From Macrosoma leucophasiata (taxonomy: Eukaryota > Arthropoda > Insecta > Lepidoptera > Hedylidae): 64,000 bases of DNA. A program made the position numbers and the translations under genes. Below are positions 53,140 through 64,000 of this stretch, piece after piece (within the stretch, counting starts at the first letter, position 1; every line of letters begins with the position of its first letter). The stretch is taken from contig JAWQUS010000017.1 of the NCBI GenBank assembly GCA_036365455.1, positions 124,001-188,000 on the forward strand, given 5' to 3'. The notes below the pieces were generated by a model. It worked only from the letters and a program-made list of their open reading frames with translations, did not search any database and had not been told where the DNA came from.

Positions 53140-53524
53140 CATTAATTTAATGACATGCCTCGTAGATAGTACGGAAGTAGTAATATTGAGGGATCAATGA
53201 AAATCTCTTAAAATAAGGCAATGAATAAGAAGAAGGAAGTAGGTAACACTACGAAACTTCGTTTAGATGGTATACTGATAGTACATTCTTTGAGCTGCAA
53301 TATTTACCTACCTTTCACTTACCACCCTTAATACTTTTTAAGGCAGCTTACGTGGTATTTTGTTATTTAGTCAATTTAAGTGATAGAAGGTGTTACCAGC
53401 GAAGAGAAACCGTTATTGGATACAAGACAACACTACTCGATCGGCACTAACAACCTTATCATCAAGAATAACAAAGCATCTTTACTAAGACTTGTAGTAT
53501 TGTGTAGGTATACATAGACTGAAG

Positions 53525-53885
53525 CGTGCATGAGCCCGTGGCTGGTGTAGGTCGGAAGCGAACTACTTGGTTAAGCGATACGGTGCGGTCGGGTGTGTGA
53601 TGGGTGACCGCTAGTGGTAAATTAAAATGCGCGTTTTCGTGCTTCCGAGGGTACGTTAAGCCGTCGGTCCCAGTCGCTATCGATAGATAGCAGTCGTAGA
53701 ACCTTGTCGGCAGCCTTATAGGCAGTTTGAAAACATCCGACAGCAGGTTGACCACTAACCTTTATCTCCACCAACCCGCATTGGAGCAGCGTGGTGGAGT
53801 AAGCTCCAGGCCTCTTCCCAAGAAAGGGAAAGACTCGTGCCCAGCAGTGGGATGTATCAAGGGTTGCCATTATTATTATTTATTA
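53525..53885 (+). mobile_element. 5S rRNA-derived SINE (HaSE3-like), copy 3
   Basis: Head: ttggttaagcgatacggtgc, ggtcgggtgtgtgatgggtg and accgctagtgg (5S-like promoter words). Body: gctatcgatagatagcagtc, ttggagcagcgtggtggagt. Tail: cgtgcccagcagtgggatgt and gggttgccattattatt. Full length and in the same order as copies 1 and 2. Confidence 0.8.
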
Positions 53886-54333
53886 TACATAGACTATAGT
53901 ATATGTTTATCATTAATCTAAATTGTATGTGCATTACTCAATATCACAGCATAAAAAAATCTGACAAAGAAATCCGCGGGAATCACCTAGTCTTCAACAA
54001 TTTATTTTTACGTTGTATCGCATAACTTACGTTTGACAAAATAAATACCTTTTCTTTCATCTATTATTATATACACTCGTCCGGTTCTTTTATCAGATAG
54101 ATAATACAGTTGACGGGAGAGCGGCGCCTGGCTGTCCCTGACATGTCCCTGTATTGTTGTCGGCTTGCTTACTATTGTTCTTGCTTCCTAATTTGTCGAG
54201 GCGGTTAGAAGGATACAATATATGTCGGATTTTTATAACTAGTTTTCGCCGTGAACTTCGATTTGAGCAAGATGTCAAAACAAAATGTTTCATTAATTTA
54301 GTTGCTGAATCTCAAATTCTAGTGTTTAATTTT
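53886..54333. other. Non-coding stretch, nothing recognised
   Basis: No gene or repeat that I can support. Confidence 0.35.
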
Positions 54334-54446
54334 ACTGGTGGTAGAGCTCCAGTGCGGAGTTCGAGGGCGTAGGCACCACCTCATTACTCATCACTTAACG
54401 TCAACATGAACTGCAACCTTGTTTGCCACTTCCGTTACAAAAAAAA
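54334..54446 (+). repeat. Metulj-like SINE with internal deletion
   Basis: tactggtggtagagctccag and gggcgtaggcaccacc join directly to catcacttaacgtcaacatg, ctgcaaccttgtttgccact and an A run: head and tail are kept, the middle is lost. Confidence 0.75.
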
Positions 54447-57189
54447 AAAGAACACTACAATTACAATATATATACGAAAAGGTAATTGATTAATTTTTAT
54501 TATTCTTCTACACGTAAATCACACGTTGTTTGTCCGCGATGGACTCCTTAAATATAATCCTCTAATTTAATCTCCTTTGGTAATTATATTAAGCTTTCTA
54601 TTATAAACTCCCCAAAGTAAATAGAAAAATAAGCAGACATAAAAATTAGGTAAAATTTGAATTGCTATTACTCTTTGTTCCCTTCAAACACCGACAGTAA
54701 ATATTTTCAAACAACAAATCATTTTAATAATTTCCCGAGACAAAATATCCAACGGCAATTCGTTTAAAGTGGGATCAAAAAGATACGAGTGGAGCGGAAC
54801 ATAGCAACCTCTTTATGGTCATTGTTTGGACACATTCATTTTTATGATGATAGCAACATCGGGTTGTTTTACAACTTGTACTAAGAAAGAAAAAAAGAAT
54901 GAATTTAAAGAAATATTTTTAATTATTTATATTTTAGTTAATTATTTATTTCGACAGCATAGAGACGTAAGGAAACGAAATTTCCAGAAGGTTATATAGG
55001 TACAAATTTACATGAAAAAAAAACAACAATTTAAACAATGGAGGATCTAAAATGGGAGCCCAGATCAGCTTTGGAGGAGTATGGTAGCATAACATTGTGA
55101 TTGTGATACGAGAATTTTACATACCTACATAGAGAAGATAAGGCAAACATGCGTATGAAAAAAAAAACCATTAAACAAAACATATACATGGATTGAGTAG
55201 TGAATGAAGCACCAGTTCGAATATACATCCGGCAGGCGGTGTCGCATGTCGGTGTCTCACTCAAAACAGATTTAAGTCGTGTTTGCACCTCAATCCGTCC
55301 GAGAGCGGCGGATTCATCGAGTCACGATACTCGTAGGCCGTAGCTTATAGCTCGTAGCAGCGTAGCAGCTGCTACGTCATTACGGTCGGCTGTGCTACGG
55401 ATTTTGTGGATTACATTGCGGAATATAAGTAAGAGATTAGAAGTACAAATATCTGATTATTAGAAGTGTGGTGACTTAAAAATATACTCCTACCAATGAT
55501 ATCTATAATTTATAAAACAAAGGTAAAAGCTTTTAAATCTTCAATGAGAGACATCCTCTCTACCCTGAAGCAAATAATGGAAATTGACGAGTTTATTTTT
55601 AGTTACAGATATTTATTACTCCATTTTTTTTCAGAGACTCCTGCCTACTCGTATTTTACGCCAGATAATTTTCAATAATAATTGAACAATATTAGCTCAT
55701 TAATTGAAACGATGATTGTTTAGATCTTATTAATCGGAGCCGTGATAACAGCTGGACTATGGAGTGGAGAGGCTAGCTGTTTTAAGACTTTGTTGAAGAT
55801 GTCATGTCTATACTAATACTCACCGTATTCTAGCCTATCCCTTAATTCTTACTTTTTTTCTCATGTACCTCGATGGCAATAAAAAAAACTCAATAACAAA
55901 AAAGGTAACAATTATACATCTATCTATAATTAAATAAATTATGAGCCTATATAAGAAATTGAAGCTGGATCCAGAAATATCTGTAATACTTTTTTTTGCT
56001 ATTCGCGTTAGAAAAGTAGTAAATACGAGTACATAAATATGTTGTGTGTTGTCAGGTAAACAAATATTTTTCTTTCTTACTGTGTCGGTAATCACAGGAC
56101 TTCAGGAGTGTAATCAATATTAGTTGGAACTTATTTGGCTCAATTATGAGCAGTATTAGTAATTTAAAATTATTTGGGTTCCATTTGAGGTTTAATACGC
56201 ATAAAATATAATATATAACCGCGTCTGAAGTAAAATGAGACCACCCGGAACATCGTATTACTTCAATAGTACAAGTAACTCATATATTATCTTACGAGCA
56301 ATATTGTTTGTGATACATAAGGTCTGAGAGTTAGATCTTACGTAAAGAGTCTATGAGTAGACATGGAGCAAATAGTAAATAAAGTACCGAATGTGCTTAC
56401 ACAACTGAACCGTATTTGAGTGTATGAGATTTTGGTGAGTTATCTGTAAGAAACAGTTTGAGGCCCGAGTTAAATAGGAATGAAACATGCGTTATATTTA
56501 AACAATTATCATCATTTCTCAGGATTTGGAGTTGATGGTAATTTTTAAATAAAATTATTCGATTAACAATTCTTTTTTTACTTTGTAAAAGTAAATTGTT
56601 AATTGTTCGGCCTACCCCGGAAAAACAAACACTAAAATCTCACTGAGTCTAATAGTAGGGGGGGAGGTGGAATAGAATCTAGGTCGACTTTCACCCATCT
56701 GTTTACCGAATGAAACATTATTTCTATAAACTTTCATACATAAACAAACATATTTTGAATGATTTGCCCATCAGTTTAAAAAGAACTAAAAATCAATGCA
56801 AATGTACAAAAGAAGACGCTCATGTAATATGAAAAAAAAAAGAAACTTTTCATTAAAATACAATATTGTCTGAGAATATTAAATCCAAAATAATAATCCG
56901 AATCTGAGCACAATATCCAAAAATAAGTTCACAAGATTTAATATTTTTGCAATTTGTCGTTCCCTTTTCGAACAAATATTGACACGCGCTTCACGTTGCC
57001 CGCGCTTGTTACTAGGGATTTCAAAAGCTACATAAATAACGTTGTGAAACGTAACTGGATTAAGAACGGCATGATTTTAATATGATTTGCGAGTGTATCA
57101 AGCGATTGAAATATCCTGTTTTTGTAAAAAAAATTTTGCATCGAATGTTCCAAAAAAGCGTTTAGTTATTACTGATGGTAAGTGAAAAA
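54447..57189. other. Non-coding stretch, nothing recognised
   Basis: AT-rich. Small frames (for example 55031-55288, 55496-55678, 55835-56095) have no domain. A short run of gtagcagcgtagcagctgct lies near 55355-55375. Confidence 0.4.
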
Positions 57190-57300
57190 TGCAATTAACA
57201 CTGCCCATCACTTCACTCCACTTCATCACCATCACTATCATCATCACAACATCACTATCACTTCACTTCATCACCATTACTATCACTACATATTATATGT
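57190..57300. repeat. Imperfect (ATC)n / cacttcatcac simple repeat
   Basis: Repeated atcactatca, cttcactccacttcatcacc and catcatcacaacatcacta words. Confidence 0.7.
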
Positions 57301-57427
57301 AAAGTGAAGTCCCCCTATATTCTCTATCTGTATGTATGCGTAATCTCGGCAAGTTGTGAGAGGATTTCGTTCCTGTTTAAAATATTGGAAAGAGGATTTT
57401 CTGAGGATGGTTTATATTTATTAATAG

Positions 57428-57722
57428 CTGATCCAGGAAACTTTCTATTGCCTCAGAATTAAAAATATGTCAAAGGTTTGATGGATACGGACTATCTATA
57501 TGGGAAAATAAAATAGTGGTTTTTACTTTTTCCGTTTAATTTCTTCATTCTTACCTTTTAAACCTTCCCTGGACTTCCAAAAATCATTCAAAACCAATAT
57601 TAGCCATATCGGTCCCGCCGTTCTCGAGTTTTAGCGAGACTAACGAACAGCAATTGACTTTTATATAATAATATATGGATAGATCAATGCAGCCCGTGCG
57701 AAGTTGGGGCGGGTCGCTAGTA
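57428..57722 (+). repeat. tagctgacccggc-type repeat, copy 2
   Basis: tagctgatccaggaaacttt, tattgcctcagaatta, gttctcgagttttagcgaga and ctaacgaacagcaattgac, then gcagcccgtgcgaagttggg and gcgggtcgctagtaa at its 3' end, a GC-rich terminal segment with a CTAG end that copy 1 at 16482-16755 lacks. Confidence 0.6.
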
Positions 57723-57751
57723 AAGTTATAAAAGAGACGGCTTTCAAATTA

Positions 57752-57870
57752 GATACGTTGCCACTTCTGAGGCTTATCTGTAATGCCAATGTGTCAGAAA
57801 TTACAAAGCCTTACAATTACCACCTGAATGCAACACAGTAGCCCTAAATACTACCATTAGCGGTAAGAAT
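57752..57870 (-). repeat. Metulj-like SINE, middle portion (minus)
   Basis: gttgccacttctgaggctta, tgtcagaaattacaaagcct, caattaccacctgaatgcaa and actaccattagcggtaag are the reverse complement of the SINE middle region. A G-run follows at 57916-57932. Confidence 0.6.
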
Positions 57871-58021
57871 ATCAGATAATTTATTACAGTAACACCTCAG
57901 ACTTACGCGATAGGTGGGGGGTGGGGGGGGGGCAAGCGATAGCAGTGTAAGTCGAATTCGCGTAAGTCGGGGTTCGCCTTAGTATATAAATACTAGGTTC
58001 AAATTACCTATAATTTATTAT

Positions 58022-58099
58022 AGGCCTCCCCCCGAAAGGGGAGAGACTCGTGCCCAGCAGTGGGACGTATATTGGGTTGCCATTATTATTATTATTATA
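58022..58099 (+). repeat. 5S-SINE / RTE tail, 5'-truncated
   Basis: aggcctccccccgaaagggg, actcgtgcccagcagtggga, cgtatattgggttgccatta and (ATT)n: only the shared tail is present. Confidence 0.8.
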
Positions 58100-58357
58100 T
58101 TCAAGAAAATGTTGTACACCTGTGAGCGTGGCCTGTTAAACTGTGTGTTTTTGACGTCTTTCAACTAGTACTTAGTAGGTTGTATAATATAAAAAGGAAT
58201 GAGTTAAAAGTATCGTCAAAAATATTATCTTTAACTTTCTCGTCACTTCAGCAAGTGTGTATATATGTAAAGAAATACTATTTCTTTCTTCGCACTCTGT
58301 GTGTTTACTTACCATGAAGTTTGGTTATAGTTTTTAACTTTTTAATTGTCTGATTTT

Positions 58358-58499
58358 AAAGAAGAAACGAATTCAGAATGTCAGATGACAGATTTAAATA
58401 CGAGTTGATTGACAATTGGATAATCAATGAAAATTTTAATATTATATTATTTTATGTTTTAAAAGTGAAAGAATAAACTTTCATTGTCGTTTCTTCTTT
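58358..58499. repeat. 142-bp segment with 13-bp terminal inverted repeats
   Basis: aaagaagaaacga (58358-58370) and its exact reverse complement (58487-58499). Inside is a short frame starting at an ATG (MSDDRFKYELIDNW). Could be a MITE or chance. Confidence 0.4.
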
Positions 58500-58558
58500 A
58501 CGGGTTTGAGTTCATATTGTTTTATATTACCTAAATAAAATACTCTCTGTATAAAAAA

Positions 58559-59048
58559 ATGTATGTATCTTCACGCCAGGTCCCTAACGGGGTAGGCAGA
58601 GAGTGTAGAGCGCCAGACATCCCGGTTCTGACAAACCTCTCGTGCCTCGTCTACCTTCATCATTCTCTTCATACATGCACGCCGATTCCTAAGACTTTTG
58701 ACCCCACCATCAGACAGAACTCGACCTATTTGGTCATGGTAGGTCAGCCTTGGTCTTCCTGGGCCTCTGCAACCATCCACATTCGCATTGTATATCTGTT
58801 TAGTCATTCGCTCATTCGACATTCTTTCTATATGCCCGAACCATCGGAGCATGCCTTTTTTCATTTTTACACCGATACTATCATTCACACAAAGTCTCTT
58901 TCTTACATCTTCATTACGAACGCGATCGGTGAGTGATACACCGCAGATCTTGCGCAAAGATCTCATCTCGACCGCGTTCAACTTACTTTCATGCTCTTTC
59001 CTGCATACCCAGCTCTCGCTTCCATATAAAAGCGTTGGAGCAAGTACA
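58559..59048 (-). pseudogene. RTE-like LINE C-terminal insertion with target duplication
   Basis: Encodes LNAVEMRSLRKICGVSLTDR, WFGHIERMSNERMTKQIYNA, GRPRLTYHDQIGRVL and the natural end VRDLA. Nearly identical to the C-terminus at 32716-34567. Flanked by gtataaaaaaa at 58549-58559 and 59049-59059, consistent with a target-site duplication. Strong 5' truncation is typical of LINEs. Confidence 0.85.
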
Positions 59049-59083
59049 GTATAAAAAAAACTAACAATAAATCTTCTTTACAG

Positions 59084-59596
59084 CAACACAAGGTTTATTT
59101 CTTTCATGTAGTAAAACAGACTTATAAAACGACAATGAAAGTTTATAAAAAGATGCAAATGGAGCAGTTACGTTTTGAATTCACGATTTTACCGGCGAAT
59201 GATGGAAAATCTAATATTTGTTGTGTAACCTCAATCACAACTAAAGATGAAAAAAAAATTGCTATACCAGAGGAATTACAGTCTGTTGGATTTCACGAAG
59301 AATTAATTGAGACAGCTGTGTACAACAAAGTAAAAAATAGTTTAAAGAAAAGACATCAGACACGAAGAGTTTGGATAACTATGACAGATAAATTACGAGA
59401 AATTTACATAGATGCTGATGGTAACTTACAATTTGGAGAACAATATCTGGAGGAAATTGAACATAACCGAGCATCTGAAGAACAAATTAGAGATTCGAAT
59501 TTATTGGAAGAAATGTTTACAAAGTTAATAGAAAATACACATTTCTTTCATGTAGTAAAACAGACTTATATATATATAAGCAGCAACGTAAAGTAA
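59084..59596 (+). CDS. Unrecognised open frame, possible exon
   Basis: Open frame of about 170 codons. The upstream sequence (aatcttctttacag, 59070-59083) looks like a 3' splice site; the first ATG is at 59135, giving 153 residues. Lys/Glu-rich and soluble-looking, without signal peptide or membrane segment (RFEFTILPANDGKSNICC, IAIPEELQSVGFHEELIE, VWITMTDKLREIYIDADG, EEMFTKLIENTHFFHVV). A 30-bp direct repeat (59097-59126 and 59541-59570) lies in frame at both ends and encodes FFHVVKQTY. I do not recognise a family. A LINE inserted just upstream (58559-59048) would sit in the intron. Could be an exon of a repeated-domain host gene, or a transposon or virus relic. Confidence 0.45.
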   Translation, partial: QHKVYFFHVVKQTYKTTMKVYKKMQMEQLRFEFTILPANDGKSNICCVTSITTKDEKKIAIPEELQSVGFHEELIETAVYNKVKNSLKKRHQTRRVWITMTDKLREIYIDADGNLQFGEQYLEEIEHNRASEEQIRDSNLLEEMFTKLIENTHFFHVVKQTYIYISSNVK

Positions 59597-59841
59597 AACC
59601 ACTTTTTTATAAAAACGCGTTATAAAATATGGAGTGCTTTATGAGATAGGAAATTGATATCGTTTTTCAATGTCTGCCCGTAATTGGGTATCGCTCGGAA
59701 AACAGAATACAGCTTTGATATATTTTTACAAAGCAACGAGGGCAAACATTCACTACGTGTATTATTTGGATACAGATATTTTATGACCTGGTCTGGAAAA
59801 CTTGGTCAGTAGGATTTATTTTGAAAAATCTACGGTACACT

Positions 59842-59989
59842 AAACCTGGGTTGCACCAAGAGATTTATTAAAGTTAGAGTTATTGCAACATTTCACATTC
59901 TTCTCTAACTTGTAGGAATCTGTTAAAGTTAGAGAAGGATGTGAAATGTTACAATAATTTTAACAAATATCGTGATGCAACCCAGGTTT
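59842..59989. mobile_element. 148-bp foldback MITE
   Basis: aaacctgggttgca at the left end is inverted at the right end (tgcaacccaggttt), and similarity continues inward over about 60 bp per arm (caacatttcaca, cttctctaac) with scattered mismatches. Nearly the whole element folds on itself. No clear target duplication. Confidence 0.75.
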
Positions 59990-60135
59990 CGCGTATAAAC
60001 TTCTAGAAATACTTTCGTGTTTTATTAGCTAACCAACAACATAAAATTATTTACAAATCGAGAAAGGATTGTCAGAAAAAAAAAATAAAGTAAAAATAAA
60101 TTGATATTTTCTTAGGTTTTCGCGAGCTACACTCA

Positions 60136-60251
60136 TTGAAATAAAACTATGACCACGGAAGCTGAAAAGCGACCGACACGTCGGATTGATTTTAAAACTC
60201 ATTTTAGTTTAATATACGCGAGATAAATCCGTAAAAATAGTTTTATTTCAA
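60136..60251. repeat. 116-bp element with 15-bp terminal inverted repeats
   Basis: ttgaaataaaactat (60136-60150) is the exact reverse complement of 60237-60251. The interior includes gaccgacacgtcggattg, itself partly palindromic (cgacacgtcg). No target duplication identified. Confidence 0.6.
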
Positions 60252-62081
60252 TAAAAATAAATTGTAAAAATGGCGATTTAGATAGAATTGGTATCAATCA
60301 ATTTTGCGATACGGTTTCACAGATATTGTAAATACTAGCTCTTATTCTAGAAGAAAAATGTGTGATTGCCTTGGAGCGGTAATTTTATTAGTATACAGTA
60401 AAAATATGCTCATTTCCACAGTAGCTGTCCGTTTGGTAACAATAGGATAATGAGATAGAATTGATTGATTCGTCCGCGTCCGTGGGATAGATTTTTTGTT
60501 TTTCATGGAGCAAGTAGTAACACGAATAAAGTCCTAAAATGACCGACTGTATACACACTATAAAAGAGTCGAATGTAATATATACACTTGGCTTGAATGT
60601 ACACATACACATCCCTTCCATAGATTTATTATCTCTTCTGTCTTCCCCTTCGATGAATACGGACGTGAAGTAATGTTTTAAAGTTGTTTATTGATGCCTA
60701 GCATTCGTTGTATATTTTTTTAGTAGCATGAGTTTCCAGGCTTCTTCTGAGGTTCCAGTGATTTTACTTCTTGCGAATAATTACGGAAATCCAACGGTTT
60801 ATGTCTAAGATTTAACATAACGACCATAGATTTCATCCCTCATATAACACAGCGATGGTTGTACAAACAGGAACATAAATTGTGTACGGATATTCATATT
60901 TTCCTTCCCGTATCATTCTTGGCCACTTTATCACCGAGTTTATGTGCGCATGCTAAGTCAGAATGGGAGCCATAAATTGGCCCCGGTCCAGGGGCCATTA
61001 ACTCGGTGGCCCCCAAGGATACGTCGGGATCACTTCAATCACATTACGCTCTTTTACTGTTATCACTGCTTGTTACAGGCAAAGATTTATCAACATGGTT
61101 GCTTTTTACGGGAGATGGAACGTTTTTATATACAATGATATCCTGACTTACGCTATACGCGAGATACGCGGTTTTTTTTAACGTACCGCGCGCATATGCT
61201 TCACTACTCCGCTCGGTCAGTGTTTGGATTACGAGAAATTCGCGTATACGTTATTGATTTATCTATAATTATGTCATCCGAAAGACCAACAGATTTGTGA
61301 TTTGAACCCAGGATTTATATGCAAAGGTGAACTGAGGCTGTCTGAACAAGTACGTATACAACAATCAAATGTTGATCCGCGGCCAAAACCGCGAACGTGT
61401 CGCGTGCCTTTAATATATCAACGTGTGTAAAGCTGGCATGACATTGTGACGTGACAAAATTTATTCAGTTCATCCAAACGGTGCTGGATCCGGTCCAACA
61501 CACATTGCAACGCTTATATTTAATAAGCCGATGTTAGGAGATAGATGTTATTGCAGGTGGAGTTCGAAGCAGCCATTATTTTCATTTTATTCTTAGCGTT
61601 AGATCTTATGTATTTTGAGGTTCGGAAACCTAAAAACAATCTATACAAAAACCAAATCTGATAACAATAATTAAACAGTTCTGAATTTGCAGTGCGCAGA
61701 CAATGAGGGCCAAAACATAATATTGTGAGGACGCACGGGCATTACCTTTTATGATTTATTTCATTGTTATTGATTGTAAAATGCGCAAAACAACAAACAT
61801 CTCTCGACTTAATAAAGTGTATAATTAATTAAATATTGTCATTAATAATATGTAAGTTACATATTATTAATTTAATTAGTTCATCAAGTAGACTCGTTTC
61901 GCATGTTTCGTCTGAATTATTCTGGAATGTAATAGCTCTGTATTTGCTCCCGAGTCGTGTCACCGCACGTTCTGGCCGTACTTCATTAAGTGATTGCGTT
62001 TTATTAATTAACTTACACATTGAAAAAGCAAGTCTTCTACTCAGGTGTGAGCGTATTCTGTAGGACTTGTGAAATATTGGT
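60252..62081. other. Non-coding stretch, nothing recognised apart from one palindrome
   Basis: No domain in the small frames. 61841-61871 is a perfect AT-rich inverted repeat: 15-bp arms (attaataatatgtaa) around a single g. A tacgctatacgcgagatacgcgg segment near 61150 recalls the gacttacgcgat / cgcgtaagtcgg words at 57900-57970. Confidence 0.45.
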
Positions 62082-62347
62082 TTAGTTCGCGGGCGTAGGC
62101 ACCACCGCATTACCTAATATACTTGCCGCTAAATGGTAGTGTTCAGCACTAACGTGTTCCGGTCAGGTGGTAATGTACGGCCCTGTAATTTCCGGCACAG
62201 AGGCATAACACCTAATGCCTCAGGAGTGGCAGCGCATCTGCATTTTGACCTCTGGTCATTGTGTGGGTATCTATAGGCTGCAGTCATCACTTAACATCAA
62301 TGTGAACTGCAGGCTAGTTTGCCACTTTTATTACATAAAAAAATACG
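62082..62347 (+). mobile_element. Metulj-like SINE, near full-length
   Basis: tcgcgggcgtaggcaccacc, ctaaatggtagtgttcagca, aatgtacggccctgtaattt, ctcaggagtggcagcgcatc, ataggctgcagtcatcactt and aatgtgaactgcaggctagt, with an A-rich end. The first ~35 bp of the family are missing. Confidence 0.85.
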
Positions 62348-64000
62348 TTAACAAGAAGCCTTTGTTCCTAAATTAATGCGTAGACTAAGTGCGAACTAAA
62401 GAGTATGACTGTAGATAACCCTTACGCAGTCAGTCGCAAACAACAGCTAGTTAGATGTAAACATATTGGCTTATTACATCGTCTCATCTTCAAATTGAGC
62501 TGTATCCCAGCACATTAGTTGTTTGTAGAGTTCCGCAGTAGTGCACCGTCCCGGCACGTATTCAACAGTCTCCAGCGACATGCGACCCGGTGCGGCGCGC
62601 TTAAATATTCGATGCCAGACTATTCCGGTCCGCGGTAACGTGTTTTCCAATCCGTTCTAGATAAATGGTTCTTGTATGAAAATTAGGACAATTTTGCAGC
62701 CAACTAAGTATCCTATTGTAGTGAAAGCGGTGTAATAATGCATTCGAAATTGCTTAATGTGTGAAATACCAATGCATTTTCTTTAAATTCTCGCAATTTA
62801 AATGATAACTATTACGTCTTAATCATTCTATTTAAAATGTGTATAGAGTGAGTATTTTAGGATATGTGTCTTTAAGGTTTATTGCTGAACTTCTCAAACA
62901 AAAATATCGTGAAACATTTTTTTTTAACTTACTTCACGTTTATTAAAACTAGGTACTGCGTATATTAAATGTCTGAGTCTGGCGGGACCACAGCGCGAGC
63001 GTAATGTCGGGTGATTTTAAAAATGTTTTAATTTATCATCGGAAATATATCGATACCACAGAACACCGAGAGTATAAATGTAAACGTCATACCATGTACG
63101 ATCGAGTGACCACACAGCAATCAAAATTTCGTGTCGAATGCGTTTCACACATCCCTTGTGTGCATGTGTTGTGTGTGTGGCGGGGAGAAGGTTCCAAGGC
63201 ACATGGGATCGTGGAGGTGTGCGTGCGCCGGTGTGTGTATCATGTTATATTTACTAGAAGCCGTAAACATGAATAGTAATGAATGTATATTGCATACTAA
63301 TTGTAAGTGAATATGAATATATCTACATAAAACCTTTCCCGTCCTTTCCTACAAGGTCCTTTAAACTACTAATGATGTAACGTTATCGCCTATAACCAGC
63401 TACATTGGCGTTTCTCTGTACGATTGTGGTAACATTTAATCCGCCTCTATCAGCCGCGTGCAGCTCCGCTGGATGGTGTCACGCCGCATGGCGCTGTCTG
63501 TTATCGCTACTCAAGCAGCTCCTCTACCGCGTATGTGACTGACAACGATTATATATTTCTGGGCTAGGGCTGCCATCTCTCCGGCTATAGTGGGATATTT
63601 ACACATAAATCTCTAAATCCAACCTTCTTAGGGAAATACTAACAAAAGGGAAAGCCTGCTTGAATGCAATAAAATTACATTCTCATATATTTTTTGAGTC
63701 ACATAAGAAAGATTGGGATAGTTGCCACATTGATATGTTGGATGGGTAACATATAATAAGATCAGGTAAACCACATTTATAATAAAACGTTGATAAAATG
63801 ACTCGTACATTAAGTGGGAGCTTAAAATATTTTGAAATATCTTTTCGCAGTTCCCAGATATACTAATTGAAATTATCGTATCCACGCTCTAGGCAATGAA
63901 ACAACTCCATACGAGAAATTTTAATTAACGGACGAGCTCATCGATATTAGAATTTCTTAACTCAATGATTTTGTGAGTGTGATTTATCGATCGCCTGTAG
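62348..64000. other. Non-coding stretch, nothing recognised
   Basis: A frame at 63004-63276 is open but has no domain. I see no RNA gene or repeat here. Confidence 0.4.

Overview
The window looks like repeat-rich nuclear DNA from a lepidopteran insect, probably a moth outside Bombyx. It is AT-rich. It carries a gypsy-type errantivirus, jockey/CR1- and RTE-like LINEs, a mariner, a Penelope-like remnant, and SINE families that I recall from moths and butterflies: a 5S rRNA-derived SINE resembling the Helicoverpa family HaSE3, and a Metulj-like SINE. Those family names are from memory and were not searched. I find no convincing host protein-coding gene, rRNA gene or functional tRNA gene. The one non-transposon coding candidate is an unrecognised open frame at 59084-59596. 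Layout: 1-7.1 kb is mostly non-coding with small repeats (paired inverted tRNA-like heads, two copies of a (GACA)n-containing element, one 5S-SINE). 7.15-10.4 kb is bounded by two nearly identical 160-bp direct repeats, with a primer-binding-site-like stretch beside the right one; it may be a non-coding LTR element on the minus strand. 10.8-16.8 kb is a graveyard of LINE and SINE pieces, one with a SINE nested inside. 17.6-21.8 kb is a nearly complete plus-strand LINE with ORF1 and ORF2, each broken once. 22.3-22.95 kb is a Penelope-like C-terminal remnant. 24.3-25.1 kb holds two SINEs side by side, one with a clear target duplication. 26.58-27.78 kb is a dead mariner. 28.5-34.6 kb holds two minus-strand LINEs of different clades. 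34.6-43.2 kb has SINEs, a 294-bp inverted-repeat element nested in a SINE, palindromes and a diverged local repeat. 43.77-52.47 kb is a complete errantivirus inserted in a jockey-like LINE whose halves flank it. 53.5-62.3 kb has more SINEs, foldback elements and the unknown frame. 62.35-64 kb is featureless to me. The errantivirus (minus strand, 8704 bp) is the best-preserved system. It has two apparently identical 198-bp LTRs, a 4-bp GAAC target duplication, a PBS, a polypurine tract, and intact gag, pol and env. Gag and Pol are linked by what looks like a textbook -1 frameshift signal: heptamer A AAA AAC overlapping the last gag codons, a 6-nt spacer, then an 11-bp stem. A 12-unit 18-bp minisatellite encodes a hexapeptide linker between nucleocapsid and protease. 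Env lacks its own ATG but is preceded by a splice-acceptor-like site and a signal-peptide-like segment, so it is probably made from a spliced subgenomic RNA. Intact frames and matching LTRs point to recent insertion. Several other observations concern how the repeats share machinery or nest: SINE tails resemble the tail of the LINE in this window, a SINE sits in a LINE, an inverted-repeat element sits in a SINE, and the errantivirus sits in a LINE.
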